A stretch of DNA of 11,168 nt from JBFHRB01 sp041591915 (lineage in GTDB: Bacteria > Actinomycetota > Nitriliruptoria > Nitriliruptorales > Nitriliruptoraceae): the NCBI GenBank assembly GCA_041591915.1, contig JBFHRB010000103.1, forward strand, positions 1 through 11,168, written 5' to 3'. This document shows positions 5,845 to 11,168 of the stretch, piece by piece. A program made the position numbers and the translations under genes. A model generated the notes under the pieces. It had not been told where the DNA came from. It did not search any database and was given only the letters and a program-made list of their open reading frames with translations. The number at the start of each line of letters is the position of its first letter. Position 1 is the stretch's first letter.

Positions 5845-7710
5845 CTACTCCGGGACCTCGGAGAGCTCGCGCCGCTGCTGCTCGAGCTGCATCAGGCGCC
5901 GGAAGAGCTCGCGGTGACGCGCCGGGTCCGTCGTCTCGTTGACGGCCTGCAGCTCGGACTTCACCCACGCGACCTCCTGCTCGACGCGCGCGACGAGCAG
6001 CCGGTTGACCAGCGTCGCCGCGTGCGCGGGATCCGGCTCGACCTCCCCATCCTCGAGCGCGATGCCGCGCACGAGGGCGCGTGCGTCGTCGTCCGCCGCC
6101 TGCTCGAGGACCGCCTCGAGCGCGGTCCCGGGCCCGCCAGCGTCGCGCAGCGCCCGGAAGACCGCGCGCGCCTTCGGGTGGGTGAAGTCGTCCTCGGTGA
6201 CCTGGTACCAGGCGTCGGGCAGCAGGTCGGGTCGCTGCAGCGCGAGGCGCAACACGTCGCGCTCGAGCGACGCGCGTCGCGCCGCCGGGTTGAGTCCGGC
6301 GCCGGGCCGGCGCGACGTCGACGGGCGCGCGGCCTGGACCGGCCCCACACCGGCGCGACCGCCGATGTGGCCCGATCCCGTCCCGGCCACCTCGACGCCA
6401 GCGGCCCGCAGGCTCTGGGCCACGACGTCGAGGGCGAGTCCCACGACGTCGGCCACGTAGTGCTTGGCGTACTCGCGGCGCAGGACCGGGTCGACGACGT
6501 CCGCGAGCACCGGGGCCGCGGACGAGACCGCGGCAGCACGCCCCTCGGGCGTCGTGAGGTCGTGCGCCTGCACGGCGCGCTCGAGCACGAACGGCGCAAC
6601 GGGTGGTGCCTCCTCGACGAGCTTGGCCAGGTGGTCCGCACCACCGTCGCGGACCACGTCGGCCGGATCCTTGCCGGCGGGCATGATCAGGACACGCACG
6701 TCCACGTCATGCTCCTTGGCGATCCGCCACGCCCGCTCCGCCGCCTTGGCGCCGGCCTCGTCCGAGTCGAAGGCGAGCACGACGCGCTGGGCGTAGCGCG
6801 AGAGCAGCTTGAAGTGGTCCTCGCCGACCGCGGTCCCACACGTGGCTGCGGCGTTGGTGTAGCCGGCCTGGTGCAGGGCCATCACGTCGGTGTAGCCCTC
6901 GCAGATCAGCACCTCACCCGAGCGGACGACGTCGGCCCGGGCCCAGGACATGCCGTACAGGACCTTGTGCTTGCGGTAGATCGGCGTCTCGGGGGTGTTG
7001 AGGTACTTCGGGGGTGTGTGCTCGCCGTAGTCGAGGTCGGGCAGGATCCGGCCCCCGAACCCGATCGGGTCACCGTTGAGGTCGAGGACCGGGAACATCA
7101 ACCTCCCGCGGAAGCGGTCCCGGACGCCTCCCCGGTCGTTGCGCGCGACGAGGCCGCTCTTCACGAGCTCGTCCTGGCCGAATCGCTGGGCCAGGAGGTG
7201 CTTGGCCAGCGCCTCCCAGTCGAGCGGCGCGAACCCGATCTTGAACTGGTCGGCCTCGTCCCGCCCGAAGCCACGGGACTTGAGGTACTCCCGCGCGACC
7301 GCACCCGCCTCGGCGTACAGCTGCTGTTGGAAGAACTCGAGTGCCGCGTGGTGTGCGGCCACCAGCCGGCTCCGCTCGCCGATCGCCTTCCGCTGACCCG
7401 CCGACAGCTCCTCGTAGTGGAGCTCGTAGCCGACGCGGCGGGCCACCTGCTCGACGGCCTCGACGAACGTGAGCCCCTCGATCTTCTGCAGGAAGTCGTA
7501 GACGTCGCCGCCCTCGCCACACCCGAAGCAGTGGTAGAGGCCCCGCGCCGGGTCGACGGTGAACGACGGTGTCTTCTCGCCGTGGAACGGACACAGGCCC
7601 TTGAGCCGCGCGCCGGCCTTCTTGAGGCTGGTGTGGTCGCCGACGATCTGGGCGACGTCGACCATGTCGCGGAGGGACTCGATGTCCTCCTTGACGATGC
7701 GTCCGGCCAC
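5845..7710 (-). CDS. dnaG: DNA primase DnaG
   Basis: DnaG makes the RNA primers for lagging-strand synthesis at the replication fork and binds the DnaB helicase. With GTG 7710 as start it is 621 residues; this start gives the conserved beginning VAGRIVKEDIESLRDMVDV, while the longer open frame upstream is non-conserved arginine-rich sequence crossing the divergent promoter region. The CHC2 zinc finger has C40, H43, C61 and C64. The catalytic core has RGRLMFPVLD (about 202-211), then the TOPRIM domain with E271 of EGYTDV and D315/D317 of FDSDEAG, which bind the metal ions. The C-terminal DnaB-binding domain spans about 478-621 and contains ALQRPDLL. All catalytic residues I can identify are present. 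The gene is divergent from the M61 peptidase gene and upstream of rpoD, from which it is separated by a strong hairpin and 161 bp. A stem-loop-free leader of about 22 bases is predicted. Confidence 0.95.
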   Translation of the reverse strand: MAGRIVKEDIESLRDMVDVAQIVGDHTSLKKAGARLKGLCPFHGEKTPSFTVDPARGLYHCFGCGEGGDVYDFLQKIEGLTFVEAVEQVARRVGYELHYEELSAGQRKAIGERSRLVAAHHAALEFFQQQLYAEAGAVAREYLKSRGFGRDEADQFKIGFAPLDWEALAKHLLAQRFGQDELVKSGLVARNDRGGVRDRFRGRLMFPVLDLNGDPIGFGGRILPDLDYGEHTPPKYLNTPETPIYRKHKVLYGMSWARADVVRSGEVLICEGYTDVMALHQAGYTNAAATCGTAVGEDHFKLLSRYAQRVVLAFDSDEAGAKAAERAWRIAKEHDVDVRVLIMPAGKDPADVVRDGGADHLAKLVEEAPPVAPFVLERAVQAHDLTTPEGRAAAVSSAAPVLADVVDPVLRREYAKHYVADVVGLALDVVAQSLRAAGVEVAGTGSGHIGGRAGVGPVQAARPSTSRRPGAGLNPAARRASLERDVLRLALQRPDLLPDAWYQVTEDDFTHPKARAVFRALRDAGGPGTALEAVLEQAADDDARALVRGIALEDGEVEPDPAHAATLVNRLLVARVEQEVAWVKSELQAVNETTDPARHRELFRRLMQLEQQRRELSEVPE

Positions 7711-7738
7711 CGACCTGCCTGCCCACGGGTGTCGCCGC

Positions 7739-7744
7739 ACGGTA
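7739..7744 (-). promoter_or_regulatory. -10 candidate for dnaG
   Basis: On the minus strand TACCGT fits TAnnnT and lies 28 bases before the GTG of dnaG. The leader would contain GGCAGG, a weak Shine-Dalgarno. The 120-bp gap between dnaG and the divergent peptidase gene must hold both promoters. No strong -35 is visible. Confidence 0.35.
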
Positions 7745-7797
7745 GCGCCCGGTCGCGACAGGTCCTGCTCGCGCGGACGGGCACGACCCCCCGCAAC

Positions 7798-7825
7798 TAG
7801 CCTCGCCCCACGACCTTCCCGGGGA
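7798..7825 (+). promoter_or_regulatory. -10 candidate and RBS for the M61 peptidase gene
   Basis: TAGCCT (7798-7803) fits TAnnnT; a start near 7810 would give a leader of about 21 bases containing GGGGA (7821-7825), 5 bases before the GTG at 7831. The surrounding ten bases CTAGCCTCGC (7797-7806) recur exactly upstream of the DUF4332 gene at 10051-10060. Confidence 0.4.
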
Positions 7826-7830
7826 CGACC

Positions 7831-9585
7831 GTGAGCGAACCGATCCGCTACGACATCGACCTGTCCCTGCACGTCCACCACCTGGCCCGGGTGACCCTGC
7901 ACGTCCCGGCCGACGTGTCACCCGGCGCACGGATCGTGCTCCCCGCCTGGACCCCCGGGTCGTACGTCATCCGCGACTACGTCCACCACCTGCAGTGGAT
8001 CCGCGCGTACGACGCCGACGGGGCCGAGCTCCGGCTGACCCCCGACGGGCGCACGGCCTGGTTCCTGCCCGACGCCGCGAGGGGCCCGGTGCGCGTCGAG
8101 CTCGAGGTCTACGGCCACGAGCTGACGGTCCGCACGAACCACATCGACGACCACCACGCCCTCATCATCCCGCCGGCCACCCTGCCCATGGTCGAGGCCG
8201 CCCGAGACCGCGAGCACCGCGTCCGGCTGCAGGCCCCGGCCGGATGGGACACGTGGGGCCTGCTGCCGGAGGAGGACGGGACGTACGTCGCCGAGGACTT
8301 CCTCCACCTCGTCGACAGCGCCTTCGAGGCCGGCACCCACCCCCAGACCACCTGGGAGGTCGCCGCCGTCCCGCACCGCTTCGTGTGGACGGCCCATGGC
8401 GGCACGCCCGACCTCGGCCGCGTGGCGGAGGACGGCCGCAGGATCGGCGAGGCCGCGGTCGCGCTCTTCGACGGCGACCTGCCCAGCCCGTCGTACACCT
8501 TCCTGTGCGCCGGCTGGGACGCGGGCGGCGGAGGCCTCGAGCATCGCGACGGATCCGTGCTGGCCATGCCCGTGCGCACCTTCCAGGACGACGACCGCTA
8601 CCGGACGTTCCAGTCGCTCATGGCGCACGAGTACCTGCACCTGTGGAACGTCAAGCGCCTCACGCCCGAGGCGCTCGTCGACCCGGACTTCGAGAACCCG
8701 GCCCACTCGCCGTCGCTGTGGGTCGCCGAGGGTTGGACGTCCTACTACGACGAGCTGATCCCCACGCGTGCGGGCCTGTGGGACGTCCCGACGTACCTCA
8801 AGAAGCTGGCCGGGCGCATCGACCACCGGCTCGACACCGTCGGCCGTCGCTACCAGTCGCTGCGCGAGGCGAGCCACCAGGCCTGGACGAAGTTCTACGT
8901 CCGGGACGAGAACAGCGACAACGCCGGCATCTCCTACTACTCCCACGGTGGTCTGGTCGCCTGGATGTTCGACCTGCTGATCCGGCGGGCTCGGCCGGAC
9001 TCCGACGGGCTCGACGAGGCCTTCCGGCTCCTGTGGGAGCGCTTCGGCAACTCCGACAAGGGCTACCGCGAGGCCGACGTCGAGGCGGCGGTGTCCGAGG
9101 CGGCCGGGACCGACCTCGGCGAATGGTTCGATCGCCACGTCGGTGGGCGGGAGGACCCGCCGTTCGAGGAGCTCGTCGGGGCGGTCGGGCTCGCACTCAC
9201 CACGGACGCGGAGAACGGCACGGCCGCGTGGCTGGGGGCCACCACCAGCGACCGCAACGGACACGTGGCGCTGACGTCCGTCGTCCGCGACGGCCCCGCG
9301 TGGTCCGCCGGCGTCACGGGCGGCGACACGCTCGTCGCGATCGACGGCGGCACGGTCGCGCCGGGCGACCTCGACAAGGCCCTCCGCGCGTACGCACCCG
9401 GCGACAACGTCGAGGTCGCGGTCACCCGCGGGCCGCGCCTGCTGACCCTGTCCGTGACGCTGGGCGAGGCCCGAGCCCGCGCGCGCCTCGTCGCGCAGGC
9501 CACCGCGACCGACACCGCCATCGGGGCGTTCGAGCGCTGGACCCAGCGGTCGTTCGAGGACGTCCCGACCAACGCTGCGGACTGA
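7831..9585 (+). CDS. M61-family metallopeptidase with PDZ domain (glycyl aminopeptidase type)
   Basis: This 584-residue protein has the three-part M61 layout. An N-terminal beta domain (about 1-165) carries the family word AWTPGSYVIRDYVHHL. The catalytic domain holds the zinc site H266-E267-x2-H270 in HEYLHLWNVKR, and E300 in WVAEGWTSYY, 30 residues after H270, as the third ligand. YYSHGGLVAWMFDLLIR further on is also typical. A PDZ domain follows (about 445-545), including GHVALTSVVRDGPAWSAGV and DTLVAIDG. M61 enzymes remove N-terminal residues, with a preference for Gly or Ala in characterised members. There is no signal peptide or lipobox, so a cytoplasmic enzyme is inferred. GTG 7831 is preferred for its GGGGA site and because YDIDLSLHVHH, close to the family's usual beginning, starts at residue 7. 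It is transcribed away from dnaG and has no evident partner gene. Confidence 0.93.
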   Translation: MSEPIRYDIDLSLHVHHLARVTLHVPADVSPGARIVLPAWTPGSYVIRDYVHHLQWIRAYDADGAELRLTPDGRTAWFLPDAARGPVRVELEVYGHELTVRTNHIDDHHALIIPPATLPMVEAARDREHRVRLQAPAGWDTWGLLPEEDGTYVAEDFLHLVDSAFEAGTHPQTTWEVAAVPHRFVWTAHGGTPDLGRVAEDGRRIGEAAVALFDGDLPSPSYTFLCAGWDAGGGGLEHRDGSVLAMPVRTFQDDDRYRTFQSLMAHEYLHLWNVKRLTPEALVDPDFENPAHSPSLWVAEGWTSYYDELIPTRAGLWDVPTYLKKLAGRIDHRLDTVGRRYQSLREASHQAWTKFYVRDENSDNAGISYYSHGGLVAWMFDLLIRRARPDSDGLDEAFRLLWERFGNSDKGYREADVEAAVSEAAGTDLGEWFDRHVGGREDPPFEELVGAVGLALTTDAENGTAAWLGATTSDRNGHVALTSVVRDGPAWSAGVTGGDTLVAIDGGTVAPGDLDKALRAYAPGDNVEVAVTRGPRLLTLSVTLGEARARARLVAQATATDTAIGAFERWTQRSFEDVPTNAAD

Positions 9586-9603
9586 CGTCTGGCCGGTCCA
9601 GGC

Positions 9604-9981
9604 TCAGAGCTTGCTTCGGACCTCGTCGAGCCGCTGGCGGATCCGGGCGAGCCGTGACGTCACGCGCTCCGCGTCCACGGGATCGGTCGTCGGCGCGGCC
9701 AGCCGTTCGGTGAGGACGCGCACCTCGAGGGTCAGGAGCTCGACCTCGAGCGCGAGGCCGCCGACCTGGTCGCTGGTCGACAGCGGGCGCGCCACGATCG
9801 CCTCGCTCAGCACCTTCAACGCACGCTCGTCAGCCTGCACGTAGGCGAGGTCGATGCACGCCGCCGCGAGGATCTCGTCGAGGTTCGGCAGGGCGCGGTC
9901 GAAGTCGTAGGTGGCCAGCACGTCCTCGAGGCGGCACAGCGCCTCGTCCCAGTCTCCGATGCCGACGCCCGACTTGCTCAT
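9604..9981 (-). CDS. Small alpha-helical protein, function unknown
   Basis: I do not recognise this protein. With ATG 9981 it has 125 residues. It is predicted to be almost wholly helical and acidic: residues 10-40 contain GDWDEALCRLEDVLATYDFDRAL, followed by helices around 40-65, and a C-terminal stretch (about 75-125) with regular Leu/Val/Arg spacing that could form a coiled coil. It has no signal peptide, membrane helix or metal motif. ATG 9981 is chosen over an upstream in-frame start because a TAnnnT box lies exactly 7 bases before it, whereas the extra upstream codons are compositionally unlike the rest. It is convergent with the peptidase gene (18 bases apart) and divergent from the DUF4332 gene. 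It could be a regulatory adaptor or a scaffold, but nothing in the sequence decides this. Confidence 0.7.
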   Translation of the reverse strand: MSKSGVGIGDWDEALCRLEDVLATYDFDRALPNLDEILAAACIDLAYVQADERALKVLSEAIVARPLSTSDQVGGLALEVELLTLEVRVLTERLAAPTTDPVDAERVTSRLARIRQRLDEVRSKL

Positions 9982-9988
9982 GCCGTTG

Positions 9989-9994
9989 AGCGTA
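9989..9994 (-). promoter_or_regulatory. Leaderless -10 candidate for the small helical protein
   Basis: On the minus strand TACGCT is followed by exactly 7 bases (CAACGGC) and the ATG at 9981. No Shine-Dalgarno is present. The arrangement is the same as at the Rieske gene, which supports transcription starting at the start codon. Confidence 0.5.
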
Positions 9995-10028
9995 CCCCTC
10001 CACCGCGCCGCGTTCCCGTGCCCACCCC

Positions 10029-10107
10029 TTGTTGCCATCCCGGCACTCCTCTAGCCTCGCTCGCCGGGGTACGTACGACTCAGCCACCCACCACGCTGCA
10101 CAAGGAG
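10029..10107 (+). promoter_or_regulatory. Promoter candidate and RBS for the DUF4332 gene
   Basis: TTGTTG (10029-10034), a 17-bp spacer and TAGCCT (10052-10057) form a plausible -35/-10 pair. The leader would be about 52 bases, ending with AAGGAG (10102-10107) 8 bases before GTG 10116. This gene therefore has a conventional leader, unlike its leaderless neighbours. Confidence 0.4.
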
Positions 10108-10115
10108 CCCAGCCA

Positions 10116-10526
10116 GTGGCCAGCATCTCTGCCATCGAAGGCATCGGACCGAAGTACGCCACCAAGCTCCGCGAGTGCGGGGTCCGCACCTGCGAGGCCC
10201 TCCTCGAGCAGGGGGCGACCAAGAAGGGACGCAGCAAGCTCGCGGAGGCCACCGGCCTCGGTGACACCAGGATCCTCGAGTGGGTCAATCGTGCCGACCT
10301 GATGCGCATCAAGGGCGTCAGCTCGCAGTACTCGGACCTCCTCGAGGCTGCGGGCGTCGACACCGTGAAGGAGCTTCGTCGCCGCAACGCGGCCAACCTC
10401 GCCGAGGCGATGGTGAAGGCGAACAACCGCAAGAAGAACAAGCTCGTGCAGCGCACGCCGAGCGAGAAGGTCGTCCAGGGCTGGATCGACCAGGCCAAGG
10501 ACCTCCCGCCCGTCGTGAAGTACTGA
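10116..10526 (+). CDS. DUF4332 protein, tandem helix-hairpin-helix
   Basis: The start is GTG 10116, set by AAGGAG 8 bases upstream; an earlier in-frame start gives non-conserved residues. The 136-residue product has two helix-hairpin-helix units. The first (about 4-33) is AIEGIGPKYATKLRECGVRT; the second (about 60-91) is DLMRIKGVSSQYSDLLEAAG followed by VDTVKELRRRN. GIG and KGV are the hairpin turns that in this fold bind the DNA or RNA backbone. The ending TPSEKVVQGWIDQAKDLPPVV is a conserved signature of the DUF4332 family. Members are widespread and uncharacterised; non-specific nucleic-acid binding is a reasonable inference from the fold and from the basic stretch KANNRKKNK (about 106-114). 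A hairpin terminator follows, so it is probably a single-gene unit. Confidence 0.92.
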   Translation: MASISAIEGIGPKYATKLRECGVRTCEALLEQGATKKGRSKLAEATGLGDTRILEWVNRADLMRIKGVSSQYSDLLEAAGVDTVKELRRRNAANLAEAMVKANNRKKNKLVQRTPSEKVVQGWIDQAKDLPPVVKY

Positions 10527-10546
10527 CGGCACGGGCAACCCAGCGG

Positions 10547-10566
10547 ACGGGGCCTGCGGGCCCCGT
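10547..10566 (+). terminator. Hairpin terminator after the DUF4332 gene
   Basis: ACGGGGCC (10547-10554) pairs perfectly with GGCCCCGT (10559-10566) around a TGCG loop. It lies 20 bases after the stop codon. The following bases TCGTCGTGG hold only isolated Ts. Confidence 0.7.
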
Positions 10567-10608
10567 TCGTCGTGGACGGACCTCCCGTCGACCAGCGCCA
10601 CCCCGCCG

Positions 10609-10623
10609 TACCCTGCGGCCATG
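10609..10623 (+). promoter_or_regulatory. Leaderless promoter candidate for the two-helix membrane protein
   Basis: TACCCT (10609-10614) is followed by 6 bases and the ATG at 10621, with no Shine-Dalgarno. TCGACC (10588-10593), 15 bp upstream, is a weak -35. This is the third gene in the window with this spacing. Confidence 0.5.
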
Positions 10624-10950
10624 GAGCGGATCCCCTCGCCGAAGGACCTGCGCGGCGCCGCGGCTGTCGCACAGTCGTTGTCGTACGTTGCCGGCCTCGC
10701 CGGCGTCATCGCCGGAGCGGTCCTCTACAACGAGGGCGAGGTCGCCTTCGCCATCGTCGTCTGGGTCCTGACCTTCGCTGCCGGCGCCATCCTCATGATC
10801 GCGGCCTTCCTCACGCGGGCGATCGCGGCGCTGCTCGGCCGTGTCGCGCGCATGGAGTCGGACCTCGCCGTGCTCGTCGGCGACCGCGCCCGTGATCGCG
10901 ACCTCGGGCCGTCACCGGACCCGTGGGTGCGCCACCCGCCGCCCCTCTGA
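10621..10950 (+). CDS. Small membrane protein with two helices, function unknown
   Basis: The 109-residue product has two membrane helices (about 19-36 and 41-64) joined by a tight acidic turn (YNEGE), a basic, possibly amphipathic segment (about 65-79) and a charged, proline-rich tail ending WVRHPPPL. By the positive-inside rule, with K8/R11 before helix 1 and R66/R74/R77 after helix 2, both ends should be cytoplasmic. I do not recognise a family; small two-helix proteins of this kind are common in actinobacteria. The start is ATG 10621, supported by the -10 box six bases upstream. A GC-rich hairpin lies one base after the stop, so it is probably transcribed alone. Confidence 0.75.
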   Translation: MERIPSPKDLRGAAAVAQSLSYVAGLAGVIAGAVLYNEGEVAFAIVVWVLTFAAGAILMIAAFLTRAIAALLGRVARMESDLAVLVGDRARDRDLGPSPDPWVRHPPPL

Positions 10951-10951
10951 C

Positions 10952-10973
10952 GCGGGCCCTCGCGGCGGCCCGC
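10952..10973 (+). terminator. Hairpin terminator after the membrane protein gene
   Basis: GCGGGCC (10952-10958) and GGCCCGC (10967-10973) form a perfect 7-bp stem with an 8-base loop, starting one base beyond the TGA. No T-run follows. Confidence 0.6.
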
Positions 10974-10991
10974 AACGCCCAGGACCATGGC

Positions 10992-11018
10992 GTGTGCGAC
11001 GAACGCACGCACTATTTC
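10992..11018 (+). terminator. Second hairpin with short T-run (back-up terminator candidate)
   Basis: GTGTGCG (10992-10998) pairs with CGCACGC (11004-11010), with one G-T wobble, around the loop ACGAA. ACTATTTC follows, which includes a three-T run. It could act as a second terminator for the same gene. Confidence 0.4.
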
Positions 11019-11060
11019 GGTCAATACGGGCGATACAGGGCAGAACTGCGGCCGAACCGG

Positions 11061-11160
11061 CCGGTGGGCACACCGAGATGACTAGTTACCTTTAGTCATC
11101 TTGCTTACGTTCCGTTACTAGAGGTGACGCTCAGTCGTTTGACCGGGCGGAACACCGAGA
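11061..11160. repeat. Imperfect 18-bp direct repeats bracketing an AT-rich patch
   Basis: CCGGTGGGCACACCGAGA (11061-11078) and CCGGGCGGAACACCGAGA (11143-11160) agree at 15 of 18 positions, with the last nine bases, ACACCGAGA, identical. Their spacing is 82 bp start to start. Between them the base composition falls to about 43% GC. Paired regulator sites for a gene beyond the window edge are a plausible reading; an integration footprint is less likely, because no mobile gene is present. No protein-coding gene is seen in 10951-11168. Confidence 0.45.
11076..11101. promoter_or_regulatory. AT-rich inverted repeat (operator or RNA hairpin)
   Basis: AGATGACTA (11076-11084) and TAGTCATCT (11093-11101) form a perfect 9-bp inverted repeat with an 8-base gap. 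Its composition is unlike the GC-rich hairpins elsewhere. The 26-bp size and symmetry fit a dimeric repressor operator. It could also be an RNA hairpin, but TGCTTACGTT after the right arm is only a poor U-tract. Confidence 0.5.
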
Positions 11161-11168
11161 AACGGACC

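Noticed and set aside
5914..7800. Plus-strand open frame of about 628 codons opposite dnaG
   Set aside because: DnaG with zinc finger and TOPRIM residues is on the minus strand; the opposite translation is low-complexity Arg/Val/Asp/Gly sequence.
7711..7902. Extension of dnaG to an upstream start
   Set aside because: It would add 64 non-conserved residues, overlap the peptidase gene and cover the divergent promoters; family DnaG proteins start at the equivalent of GTG 7710.
9995..10017. GGGAAC (minus strand, 10017-10012) 17 bp before TACGCT as an ECF sigma -35
   Set aside because: ECF promoters need a matching -10 such as CGTC or GTT at the right place; TACGCT fits the housekeeping pattern, so the GGGAAC is probably chance.
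11061..11160. Phage or integron attachment site
   Set aside because: No integrase, tRNA end or transposase gene is in the window, and the direct repeats are imperfect and only 82 bp apart.
11020..11168. Known riboswitch (for example c-di-AMP or cobalamin class) in the tail
   Set aside because: I could not match any conserved core beyond short words such as GAAACGG; the paired segments do not fit a class I know.
1..11168. CRISPR arrays, tRNA, rRNA, insertion sequences
   Set aside because: No regularly spaced identical repeats, cloverleaf, ribosomal RNA words or transposase frames were seen on either strand.

Overview
The window is very GC-rich bacterial DNA with dense, tightly packed genes, GTG starts alongside ATG, and promoters of the TAnnnT type placed directly against start codons. 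This fits a high-GC actinobacterium. The pairing dnaG-rpoD on one strand, unlike the usual Streptomyces or Mycobacterium arrangement, hints at a deep-branching class such as Nitriliruptoria or a relative; that placement is inference, not shown by the sequence.

Layout. 1-3131 (+): two translationally coupled genes that together look like one MMPL/RND-type exporter split between its two six-helix halves; the second half carries a large external domain with Leu-x-x-Gly heptad repeats. 3132-3239: intergenic region with palindromes, a TAnnnT box and a perfect Shine-Dalgarno. 3240-4100 (+): helix-turn-helix protein with a C-terminal domain resembling a degenerate homing-endonuclease fold. 4154-4480 (+): small soluble Rieske ferredoxin, probably on a leaderless mRNA, whose stop codon abuts the stop codon of the convergent rpoD.

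4481-7710 (-): dnaG followed by rpoD, the core of the macromolecular-synthesis operon, separated by 161 bp holding a strong hairpin after dnaG and a second hairpin plus a promoter candidate before rpoD. 7831-9585 (+): divergent M61-family metallopeptidase with a PDZ domain. 9604-9981 (-): small alpha-helical protein of unknown function. 10116-10526 (+): DUF4332 tandem helix-hairpin-helix protein followed by a clear hairpin terminator. 10621-10950 (+): two-helix membrane protein, probably leaderless. 10951-11168: gene-free tail with two GC-rich hairpins, then an AT-rich patch (about 43% GC by my count over 11076-11142) containing a perfect 9-bp inverted repeat, bracketed by imperfect 18-bp direct repeats.

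The middle of the window is housekeeping replication and transcription machinery. The surrounding genes look like ordinary chromosomal accessory genes. I see no mobile element, CRISPR array, tRNA or rRNA. The most unusual points are the split exporter, the recurrent leaderless promoter design, the hairpins around rpoD, and the structured AT-rich tail.
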